64,000 nucleotides of DNA from NCBI GenBank assembly GCA_900546275.1, contig URCH01000005.1, positions 7,913-71,912 on the forward strand. Reading direction: 5' to 3'. Within the stretch, counting starts at the first letter, position 1. Each line of letters opens with the position of its first letter. Positions 16,353-28,800 of this stretch are shown piece after piece. The position numbers were made by a program, and so were the translations under genes. A model generated the notes under the pieces. That model saw only the letters and a program-made list of their open reading frames with translations, did no database searches and was not told the DNA's origin. The DNA comes from an uncultured Mycoplasmatota bacterium (GTDB lineage: Bacteria > Bacillota_I > Bacilli_A > RF39 > UBA660).

Positions 16353-16799
16353 ATGAAAGAAAAAAATAATTCAAAATTAATTAAAAATTGTATAGTTTCA
16401 GGTGTAATAATAATAGTTATTGTTTTATCAATATTTTTAATATTTTCACTTAAGAAAAAAACAATAAGTAATTCAGAACAATTAACCAAATCACTTAAAG
16501 ATATGGGAGTTCAATTCTATGAGGATTTTTATTACAATCAAATAGGGAAAAACGAAACTGAGAGAAAAGCATTTTTAGAAAAATACAAAGATATTGGAAT
16601 AAAAGTTAGTTTAGATAATATACTTCGTTCTAAAAAAACAGAAACTACGGATGAAAATAACACTTTTATTAATAAAGAAACTAACGAAGAATGTAATAAA
16701 AATACTTCAATGGTAGTAATTTATCCAAAAGAACCATATGGAAAAACAGATTATAGCATTGATGCAATATTAGATTGTGGTTTTGAAAGTGAAAAATAG
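16353..16799 (+). CDS. Small membrane-anchored extracytoplasmic protein
   Basis: A 148-residue protein. A positively charged start and one strong hydrophobic helix (residues 15-33, IVSGVIIIVIVLSIFLIFS) indicate an N-terminal membrane anchor or uncleaved signal. The outside part is about 110 residues, with two cysteines (ECNK and DCGF) that could form a disulfide. No family recognised. It is transcribed alone: the IS element ends upstream, a terminator follows directly and the giant gene has its own promoter. It resembles the class of small tethered hypothetical proteins common next to surface-protein loci. Upstream AAGGTAGG is a weak ribosome site similar to the one before the 2235-residue dockerin protein. 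Confidence 0.65.
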   Translation: MKEKNNSKLIKNCIVSGVIIIVIVLSIFLIFSLKKKTISNSEQLTKSLKDMGVQFYEDFYYNQIGKNETERKAFLEKYKDIGIKVSLDNILRSKKTETTDENNTFINKETNEECNKNTSMVVIYPKEPYGKTDYSIDAILDCGFESEK

Positions 16800-16824
16800 G
16801 TACTTGAAAAAGTACTTTTTTTTT
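16800..16824 (+). terminator. Terminator upstream of the giant surface gene
   Basis: GTACTT (16800-16805) and AAGTAC (16810-16815) with a GAAA-type loop and a long T-run. Isolates the following gene from upstream transcription. Confidence 0.85.
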
Positions 16825-16842
16825 AAATATATCTATTGCATG

Positions 16843-16871
16843 ATGACAAAATTTAAAAAATATTATATAAT
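16843..16871 (+). promoter_or_regulatory. Promoter of the 4813-residue surface protein
   Basis: ATGACA (16843-16848), 17-bp spacer, consensus TATAAT (16866-16871). Predicted start near 16878, only about nine bases before the first ATG at 16887. The transcript would then have almost no leader and no Shine-Dalgarno site. Confidence 0.6.
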
Positions 16872-16886
16872 TATTAAGATAGTAAG

Positions 16887-19800
16887 ATGGACGATGATAG
16901 TATGGTAGAAACTAAAAAAATTGAAAAAGAATTTACTATAAAGTTTATATTAGCGTTTGCGTTAATATTCTTTTTTGCATGTCCATTTATGATAACTAAA
17001 GCAAATGCTGCAGGTCCAACATATGAATTTGAATATAGTGGAGATTATCAAACATTTGTTGTACCACGAAGCGGTATATATAAATTAGAAACATGGGGAG
17101 CACAAGGAGGCGACCGTGGAGCTAATAATGGTGGAAAAGGTGGATATACAACTGGTGAAGTATATTTAAAACGTGGAGATATTTTATATATATATGTTGG
17201 TGGTTCAGGAAAAACACATGGAGGATATAATGGTGGAGGAGCTCAACCTACTTTAAAAACGTATGGTGGAGGAGCTACAGACATTAGATTTGTAAATGGT
17301 GCTTGGGATAATGAAGCTAGTTTAAAATCAAGATTAATAGTGGCCGGTGGAGGTGGAACCGTAGGTGCTAGCAATAAAGTTGGTGGTGCTGGTGGATTAA
17401 CTGGTGGTTCTTCTTCTGGATATGGAACTGGTGGTGTAGGTGCAACATTGTCTGGCGCTGGTTCTCTTCGTGCGGGATTTGGTTTTGGTGGAAGTGGAAC
17501 TTCAGGTTCAGGAGGCCATGCTGGTGCCGGTGGAGGTGGCTGGTATGGTGGAGGTGGATCTACCCCAGATGGCTCTGCTGATGATGACCGTGGAGGTGGA
17601 GGTGGTTCAAGTTTTACTTGGAACACTCAAACTAAACAATATGTTCCAACTGGTTATTCAGTTTCTACTGATTATTATATGACAAATGTTAATTATTCAA
17701 CCGGTTCAAGAGCAGGAGATGGATATGCCAAAATAACTGCCCTAAAACTTGATGGAATAACTAATTTTGAAATTAATCGTGGAAATGTACCAATTGATTA
17801 TAAATACAATTTATATGAATACAATTTAACAATAGATAATGATGTTGAAAATATTAGATTTAACATTTTAACAGAAGATGGTTATACTTTAACACAATCA
17901 AATAGAAGTACTGATATGACTAATAATTTATCAGTAACAAACACAATAACTTTAACCGATGAAGAAACAGGAATTGTTCAAGTTTATACTGTAAATGTAA
18001 AAAAACAGAATGCGTATTTAGAAAACCTTGGAGTAGTATCTTATGGATATTCTTATACTGGAAATTATGAAAAATTTTATGTTCCAGCAACTGGTATTTA
18101 TACCTTAGAAACATGGGGAGCGCAAGGTGGACATCGTGGGAATAATAACGGTGGAAAAGGTGGATACGCTAAAGCAGAAATGTATCTAGTAAAAGGTGAA
18201 GTTCTTTACGTATACGTTGGTGGAAGTGGATCTACCCTTTCACAAGATGGAAAAACAAAAGGATGGAATGGTGGTGGACACACTAACGGATACTATTCAG
18301 CTGGTGGTGTATGGAGTGAAACTACTAACATGTATGGTGGAGGAGCTACAGACATCCGTTATGGTGGAAATTCACTTTATAATAGAGTATTAGTGGCCGG
18401 TGGAGGCGGTTCAGTAGGCGCTAGCAATAAAGCTGGTGCTGCTGCAGGGTTAAGTGCTGATAGCGGCTGTGGTACTGGAGGTACTGCTGGTGCAATTAAT
18501 GCTGCAGGTTCTTATAGAGCTGGCTTTGGGTACGGTGGAAATGGTACTTTTGGAAACGGTGGCTATGGCGGCGCCGGTGGAGGCGGCTGGTATGGCGGTG
18601 GAGGAGCTAATCCAGATGGCTCTGCTGATGATGATAAAGGTGGAGGTGGAGGATCCAACTTTGCCTTTACTAGTCAAAATAGTAAATATGTACCAGAAGG
18701 TTATCTAGTAACAGATAAAAATTATTTAACTAATGCTACTTTATCAAATGGTAATGTAAGTTTTAAAAATCCAAGTGGAGTAACAGAAACAGGACATACA
18801 GGAAATGGGTATGTTAGAATCAGCCCAAAATTAATCAATGGTGTAAGTGATATAACTATTAATGATGGTGAAATTCCAATAGATTTTGATTATACAATAT
18901 ATGAATATCATATTTCAGTTTTAGATAGTGTAAAAGCAATAAATGTTAATTTACAACTAAATGAAGGTTATTCAATGGTTGAAAGTTACACTGGAAGTTA
19001 TGATATTACAAATGAAAAACAATATGTTTATAGTGTAGATGTAAAAAATGATATTACAGGTTTGACAGTTAATTATAAAATAACATTTCATAAACAAAGT
19101 GATTATTTAATGAGTGGAACAACAGGTTCATATGGTTATACATACAATGGACTTCCACAAAAATTTGTTGCCCCAGCAGCAGGTATTTATACATTGGAAG
19201 CATGGGGAGCACAAGGTGGAGACCGTGGAAATAATAACGGTGGAAAAGGTGGATATTCTACAGGACAAATATTTTTAAATAAAGGACAAATACTTTATGT
19301 ATATGTTGGAAGCTCTGGTAATGCTGGAGGATGGAATGGCGGCGGTAAAGCTGGGTACGGAACTATCTATGGTGGAGGAGCATCTGATATACGTATAGGT
19401 GGTCAATCTTTATATAACCGTTTAATAGTCGCTGGTGGCGGTGGTTCAGTAGGATCAACAAATAATGCTGGTGGAGTCGGTGGAGGCTCAACTGGTGGTG
19501 CTGGAGCTGGAAGCTATGGATCAGGAGCTGAAGGCGCATCGCAAATAAAAGCTGGAAATAATTACGGAACATTTGGACAAGGTGGCTCAGGTATAGCCGC
19601 AAATGGAGGCTACGGCGGCGGAGGCGGCGGTGGCTGGTACGGCGGTGGAGGAGCTGGTGTAGATGGCTCTGGTGATGATGATCGTGCCGGTGGTGGTGGT
19701 TCAGGATTTGTTTGGACTAGTGCTAGTTCTACAACCGTTCCAAGTGAATACTTATTGTCATCTAGCCAATATTTAATGGAAGCTTCAACAAAAGCCGGAA

Positions 19801-22800
19801 ATACTTCATTCCCAAATACAACAGGTGGAACAGAAACAGGACATGAAGGAAATGGATTTGTAAAAATATCTTTCTCGTTATCATATGATTTTGATATTAT
19901 CGTTAGTGACAATGTTACTTTGGATAAAGAATTTGACTATGATGTAAAAGATTACACTGGTACATTAGATAGTAACGATTCATCTTTAGTAACTTTTAAA
20001 GTTACAGATAGTGATTCAATTTTAAGTGTAGATGGTGATGGAACTAGAGAAATTCATGTTGGTGATAACACATTTAATATAACAATTACATATATAAATG
20101 GTGCTGTTGAAGTATTTAGTTATCATATCTATCGTGAAGCAAATGATATAGATTATTTAAATAATATATATTTTGATGAGCATTCTATATCTGAATTTTC
20201 AGATGTTTCATTTGATAAGAACACGTATACATATAATGTTAATTTACCGTACTATATGGACGAATATGATTTAACTGTTGACAAAGGTTCATCAGATCAA
20301 ATCATCACAAATATTGGACATATATCTAATAAAAGTAATTCTTACAGTATACCTATTTCAGTAACAAATGAAACAGGTACAAGTACAAAAATTTATACAT
20401 TAAATATTAACTTACCTCATTCTAGTAAAATAAAAAAACTAACATTTAATAGTAGTGGTGGTTCAGTAATAGATTTTCCAATAACTGATGATAAAACAGA
20501 ATTTGATATTGAATTTGAAAGTCATATAGCTTCAATTGATACACTAGTTGAACTTTACGATGGAGAAGCAAAAGCTACTGTATCTGGTGATGGATATATT
20601 CAATCAGATAAATTCGATATCATTATTACAGTAACAGAACCACATGTTGAACCTACAACTTATACTTTACATGCAAAAAGAGTTACTGTAAGTGGATATG
20701 AAAAAAATCTAGGATATAATGGTAACGTTCAAACAATAATAATTCCATATGACCATGAATATTTATTAGAAGTATGGGGAGCTCAAGGAGGAGCTGGAGG
20801 TGGCCGTGGAGGTTACTCATATGGAACAATATATTTAGAAAAAGGAACAATTCTTTATGCTTACGCTGGTGGTAGTGGAGCAAATGGAGGATTTAATGGT
20901 GGTGGTTCTTCACGTGTAGGAAAAGGTGGAGGAGCATCCGATATACGTATTGGAACTGATTCATTATATAGTCGTGTAATTGTAGCCGGAGGTGGTGGCG
21001 GTCATGGTTCAGATGGCTGTGCTGCTGGAGCTGTTGGAGGAGGACTTAATGGTGGAGGTTCAAGTGCAAGTGGATCTTGTGGAACTCAAGCTGGTGGAGG
21101 TACTCAAACAGACGGTGGAACATACGGAAAATATAATAAAGCAATTGGTACAATAGGAAAATTTGGTATAGGCGCAAATGCACCAACTAGTGGCGGAAAC
21201 TACTTTGGAGGTGGAGGCGGCGGCGGCTGGTACGGCGGTGGCTCTGGAGCAACAAGTGGTTGGTCAAATGGTGGTGGAGGTGGATCAGGATTTATATATA
21301 CTTCTGAAACTGCCTATGTAATTGAAAACGCAAAAGAATGGTTACTTGATAGCAAGTATTATTTAACAAATGCTAATACAGTTAGTGGTTCAAATTATTT
21401 TAAATCACCAACTGGTACAATGGAAACAGGACATTCTGGAAATGGTTATGTTAAAGTAACTATTCCATATCAACAAAGTGAAAATAATTTCTTAGACGGA
21501 ATTATATCTAATAAAGGTGTTATGACACCAGAATGGGATTATAATGTCGACACATATTATTTAAAATTAAATTCAGATGATGTTGAAATTAATATTGAAG
21601 GTGTTCCTGCTGATAGTAAAGCAAGTGTTGTAGGAAATGGAAATTATACAATAGAAAGTGGAACAACAGAAATTCCTTTAGTAGTAACAGCAGAAAATGG
21701 ATATACAAAGACATATAAAGTTATTGTTACAAGAGATGCAGATACAAATGCGACTCCAAAAAATATTTTCATAAACGGATTAATAGAAGAGTATTGTGCA
21801 ACTTTAGATGGTGCATGTGATTATAAATTTGATCCTGAAATTAATACATATAATGTTAAAGTTCCATATACAATTAGAGAAATTGTTATGGTTGTTGATA
21901 AAGCTCACTATTTTCAAACTGTAAATGGTGATGGTTTGTATGAATTGTCTGGTGGAAATAATAAATTCCAAGTAGATGTTACAAGTGAAGATAAAAATCA
22001 TACAACATCATGGAATTATAATATTTATCGTGATATGGATGGAAATGCGGATTTAAAAGTTTTAAGAATGATTTCACCAGAATATGAAATAAACTATTCA
22101 TATAATATAACTGATTATTATGTAACTGTTCCAAATGAAACAGAGCGTGTAGAGTTAGAAGCAATTGCAGATGATGAAAATGCAACTGTAAAAATAGATT
22201 CATCTGATTTACAGTATGGTGAAAATACAATTACAATAACTGTAACTGCTGCAAATGGAAATCAAAAACAATATAATGTTCATGTTAACAGATTAGAAAG
22301 TAATAACGCTTTCTTAAAAGAACTTACAATAAATGACATTACAGATTCAGAAAATATTAAAGAACTAGAAATTACTCCAACATTTAATAAGATGAACTTG
22401 AAATATAACATGGTAGTTGAAAATTCAGTTTCAAAAATATCATTGTCAGGTGTTTTGGAAGATTCATTACTTGCAACAGTAACTGGATTAGACGAATATA
22501 ACTTAAATGTAGGTGCTAATACAATTAATGTAGTTGTAACCGCACAAGATGGAAGTACATTAACTTATACTTTTATAATAAATAGAAAAGCAAATGCAAA
22601 TACATTATTATCTAGTTTAACTGTAGATGAAGCAAATTTAACAGAACCTTTTGAATCAACAAAATTTGTATATTACATGTATATAACAGGTGAAACTGAA
22701 AAATTAACAATCAATGCAGTTCCAGAAGCTGATACATCAAAATATACAATAATTGGAAATTATAATAATTTACAAGCTGGAAAAAATGAAATTATAATCC

Positions 22801-25800
22801 GTGTAACAGCAGAAGATGGTTCAACTTGTGATTATAAAATTATAGTAAATCGTGCAGGATATACAGATAATTATTTACAATCATTATTAGTAACAAATGG
22901 AAGCGAAATTTATAAATTGACTCCAAATTTCGATCCATTATACGACAATTACACATTAACTATTCCAAATGAAGTTACAAATGTATTACTAACAGCAACA
23001 GCGGATGGAAACAAACGTGCTAAAATAGGAAATAGTAGTGTATATGTTAAAAATATAAATTTATTGACAGAAAATCCTTCTAACAATGTTATAACTGTAA
23101 CCGCAGAGGATGGTACTGTTAGAACGTATACTCTTACTATAACTAGAGAAAAATCTGATGATAATTCTCTTAGTACACTAATTGTAAAAGACAATAACCT
23201 AATACCAAGTTTTAATTCTGATACACTAGATTATAGTTTTACAACAAACGATCGTACTCTTGATATAACTGCAATTCCAACAAACAAATATGCAAAAGTT
23301 GAAATAAGTGAAAATGCTAAATCACTTGTAGCTGGTTTAAATGTAGTAACAATAAAAGTAACAAGTGAAACAGGAAATGAAAGAATATATACATTAAATG
23401 TAACAAGAGAATTAAGCAATGATAACACATTAAAAACATTAGAAGTAAAAAATAATACTTTAACACCAAGTTTTGATCCAGAACAATTAGAATATAATTT
23501 AGATACATTTGATAAAAAAATTGATATAACTGCAATTGCTAATAATAAATATGCAACTGTAAAAATAGAGGGAGACCTTAATTTAAAAGAAGGAATAAAT
23601 GATATCAAAATTTTGGTTACTAGTGAATCTGGTGATACTAGAGAATATATAATTCATGCTAATCGTGTTTTAGATGATAATAATTATTTAGCTAGTTTAA
23701 CAACAAATGTAGGATTTAATGAAACTTTTGATAAAGAAACATTAGAATATACAAAAACTACAGAAGATAAGCAAATTTCTATAAATGCAACATTAGAAAG
23801 TAAAAATGCAGTTTATAGCATTACTGATGTAGATGGAAATATTATTACTAGTTTTCCACAGAATCTTAAACTAGGAGAAAATATTTTCTTCATTAATGTA
23901 ACTGCCCAAAATGGTAATGTTAGAACATACAAAATAACTATTACAAATAATAAAAATAGTGATTCGAAATTATCTAATTTAACAACAAGTGAAGGAATTA
24001 ATGAAACTTTTTCACCAGACAGTTATCAATATACTTTAAGTACTAAAGAACATAAGATTACTATTACACCAATTCTAAGAAGTAAATATTCTTCATATAA
24101 AATTTATGATATAAATGGTGATGTAGTATCAAATGAGGTTGAACTTACAACTGGACAAAATATATATATGATAATAGTAGAAGCAGAAAATGGTACAACT
24201 ACAACATACAATCTTGTGGTTGATAGAAGTGCTAAAGATATTGCTACTATTGATAGTTTAGGTATAGATGTAACTCCGACATTTAATAAAAATAATTTTG
24301 ATTATACAATTACAACAGATGAAACAAGTTTGAATTTAGAAAATATAGTTTTAACTGATTCATATTCAACTTATACAATTTCTGGTAATAGTAATTTTAG
24401 TAATGATAGTACATCAACAGTGACAATAAAGGTAACAAGTGAAGATTTAAAAGTTACAAATACATATACAATTGTTGTAACAAAAATAGTTTCTACTGAT
24501 CCTAGATTAAGTACATTCGAATTAAATAACTATGATTTTAATCCTGTTTTTGATAAAGATAAAACAGAATATGAAGTATTTGTTCCAAATGGTTTACAAC
24601 AAGCTAGTTTAAAATTAAAAACATTAAAAAATACTTCAAAAATCAAAAGTATTATGATAAATAATTCAGAACAAGTTGTTAGTGAAATAAATAGTTTTGA
24701 AAATAATGTTTCAATTCCTGATGTTTCTTCTAGTCCAACTATTACAGTTATAGTAGAAGCAGAAAATGGAGATGAAAAAACTTACACTTTAACTATTAGC
24801 AGTGAAGATCTAATAAACAATTATCTATCAACTTTAAATGTAAGTTGTGGTAATTTAGAACCTGCATTTGATAGAACAATAAATGAGTATATTGTATTTA
24901 CAGATAGTTCAACTACTTCATGCAATGTTCTATCAACACCAGAAGTTTCTATATCTACAGTTGAAGGAAATGGTGATTATAATTTTGATGCAAATGCAAA
25001 ATATTTACTTGTTCCTATAACTGTTACATCTAGTAGAGGAGAAAAAAGAGTTTATAATGTAAAAATCAGGAAACCATTGTCTAATGAATCAAGATTATCA
25101 AGTTTAGATTTGATTGGAAATACATTAACTCCTTTATTTGATAGTGATACGTTTGAATATTCAGTAACAGTTTCAAATAATATTAGCAAACTTAATAAAG
25201 AGTCATTTACTTATACAACTATTGATCCAGATAGTGTAGTAACATTCCCAGAAATTAATTTAAAATCAGGAAATGTAACACAGTATGTAATAACTTCTAA
25301 ATCAGAAGATGGAACAACTGAATCAAAATATACATTAAATGTAACAAGAGAAAAATCAAGTAATACTATCATCACAGAAGTAAATATTGATACTTTAGGA
25401 AATACATATAAATGTGTTATGGATCAAACAACGAAATCATGTAATGTAACGCTTCCTAGTAATACATCAAACTTTACTTTGAATGCTACATTACCAGAAG
25501 GTGCAACTGTAAATCCTTCTAACCCTTCTAGTCATATTTTTGATGAAGAAGATAATAGCAAGACAATATCATTAGTAGTAACAGCTGAAGATGATACTGA
25601 AGATACATATACTGTAAATGTAAATAGAGCTGAATCATCAAATAATGATTTATTGGATCTAAAAGTTAATTATGTTTCATTACCAAATTTTTCATCACAA
25701 GTTTTAGAATATGATAAAACTGTGTTAGGTACAATGAGTCAAGTAATGATTTCAGCTACACTTGCAGATAAGAAAGCTACTATTGTAACTGATTTAAGTC

Positions 25801-28800
25801 AACCATTTAATTTGGAATATGGTATTAATAAGATAGATGTTGTAGTTAGAGCACAAAATAAAGAAGAAAAAACTTATACTATAAATATTACTCGTAGTGA
25901 TAGTGCAGATGCTACATTAAGTTCTTTAAGTGTAAAGAATTATCCATTTGAAGAAACTTATGATCCAGAAGAAACTGACTATACAATTCGTGTTCCAAGA
26001 ACAAAGAAGACATTAACAAGAGAAGAAATTTTATATACTTTATCTGATAAAAATGCAATTATTTCGCTAGATAACAAGTTAGATATTGACTTTACAAAAC
26101 CAAACAATATTTACACAATAACAGTAACAGCTGGTGATGGTGTAGTTCAAAAATACTACCACATATCAGTATTACCTGAATTATCTACAAATAATAATGT
26201 TGAAAGTGTAGTTGTAAATCAAACTGAGCTTAAACATAAAGATAATGTATTTACATATGATATCTTTGATACAGATGCAAGTGCAATATTAGAGAGTATT
26301 ACTTTGAGTAATGAATATGCTACCCATAATGTAATATTGCCACAAAAAATTTCTTATGATAATCCATATAAATTTATTGTAACAGCAGAAAATGGGGATG
26401 TTGCTTTATACACAGTTCAATTAGCTCGTACAAAAACACGTGAATTAAAATTATCAAATATAGAAGTTAAGTTTAATGAAGATGATGATTGTACAGATAT
26501 TTGTACACTAGATAAAGTATTTAATGAAGATGCAACAGATTATGAAATATATATTCCAAATGAATTAACTAGTTTAGAAAATATTATTGTTACACCAAAA
26601 AATGATCTTCAAAACTATGAAATAATAGGAAATGAAGATTTAAAAGTTGGTGAAAATAAAATAATAATTAGGGTTAAAAATTCATTGGATGAAATATTTG
26701 ATTATACTTTAACAGTATATAGAGAAGCAAATTCTGATCCTAATATAGCAGGAATTTCATTTAAAACACCAGAATATGATATAACTGAATTTGATGAAAA
26801 TTTATATGAATACAATGTTGAATTCAATGCTATAGAAAGTGGTAAATATGAATTAGAATTTGAGAAGAAAAATGAAAATCAAAATATCACAATAAAAGGT
26901 GCAAAAGTATTATACTTTGGAAGAAACGATATAATTGTTCATACAGAATCAGAAAGTTGTTCAAGTACAGTTAAAACAAGAAAAGGATGTAATGAAAGAG
27001 ATTATATTATACATGCATATAGAAATGAGGCTTATAGTAATTTACTTGCAAGCTTAACAGTTTCATCAGGGGATACAGCAGATTTATTACAAGTATTTAA
27101 TAAATATAAATTTGACTATGTCTTAGAAGTAGATAGTGAAATCAGTAAAATCAAAATTGAGGGAACAGCATTTGATACAACTCATACTACAGTAACTGGA
27201 AATGGAGAGTTTGACCTTGAACAAGGGTTGAATACATTTAATATAATTGTTACTCCAGAAACTGGTGATTCTGCAACTTATACTTTAAGTATTATAAGAA
27301 AACAAAGCGATAATGTTAATCTTGCAAATTTAAAAGTTAAAGGTTATGAATTAACTCCAAGTTTCTCAAAAAATGTTTTAGATTATTATATTGAAATTGA
27401 TAGCACGGTTAATTCATTAGATATTATTTATGAAAAAGAATCTCCAGAACAAACTGTATATATATCAGGAAATTCTAACTTCGTAACAGGTGAAAATATA
27501 GTCAAAGTAGTAGTATTATCAGGTGATAAAACGCGTGGTAAAACATATAATATTCATGCTACTAGAAAACCAAGTGAAAATAATTTATTAAATGGAATAA
27601 CTGTAAAATCTACAAAAAATGGAGTAGAAACAATTCATGCTTTAACACCATCATTTGATAGTTTAGTAAATAATTATACAGTTAATGTTTCATCAACAAT
27701 AAGTGAAGTTACTATATCAACAATAAAAGGACAAGTAATGCAAAATATTACAGGTAACGGAAGTTATATATTAGAGTATGGTGAAAATATAATACCTATA
27801 ATTGTTACAAGTGAAAATGGAAGTATTAATACTTATCAAGTAACTATTAATCGAGAGTTCGATTTCGAATTATTAGATTTAACTGTTAGTCATGATGGTA
27901 CGATTTATCCAATCACTCCAAATTATAGTAATGATGTATTTGAATATAATGTTTCTGTTGGAAATGAAGTAAAAGATGTGTTAATTAACGCAACTTTAAA
28001 AGAAACATTAAATGATATTTCTGGGTTAGGAGAATATGAACTTAATACTGGAAACAATGATATAACTCTTACGGTAAGTTATTTAGATAAAGGAAGTATT
28101 AATTATGTAATACATATAAATAGAGAAAAATCTTCTGATAATTTACTTAAAAACTTACAAGTTGCTGAAGGAGTAATAACGCCAATATTTGATCCAGACA
28201 CTTTAGAATATAGTGTAAATATTCCTTTTGAATATGAAAGTGCAACAATAATTTATGAAACAAATTCTAAGGAAGCAACTGTAGAAATAAAAAATAATAC
28301 TAACCTTGAGGTTGAAGTAACAAAGGATATAGAAGTAATAGTTACAGCAGAAAATGGGGATAAGAAAACTTATATTATTCATGCAACAAGAATGCAAAAG
28401 CCTGTTGCAAGTAATCGTTTAACAGATATGTATATAGATGAGGGAACATTAGATCCAATATTTAATATAGGAATGATGAATTATACAACTGAAGTAGGAA
28501 AAGATGTAAAAAGAATAAACCTTCATTTGAAGGCTGAAGAACCTTTATATACCAAAGTAGAAGTTTACAAGTTAGGTTCTACATCAACAACAACAGTTGA
28601 TATGACTGTGAGTGATCCTAAAATAATGTTAAACGTAGATTCTGGTAAAAATCCATTTGTTATTAGAGTAACAAATTATGAAGGAAATATTAGAAATTAT
28701 CAATTAGATGTTTATAAAGCTGGTCCAAATGAAGCAAGAATTAAGTCATTATCATTTGATTATGGAACACTTTCACCAACATTTGATAAAAATAAAAATG

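Noticed and set aside
17243..19912. Long proline-rich open frames on the minus strand inside the giant gene
   Set aside because: They are the complement of GGA/GGT glycine codons in the glycine-rich domains. No ribosome sites, and the plus-strand frame has clear domain structure throughout.
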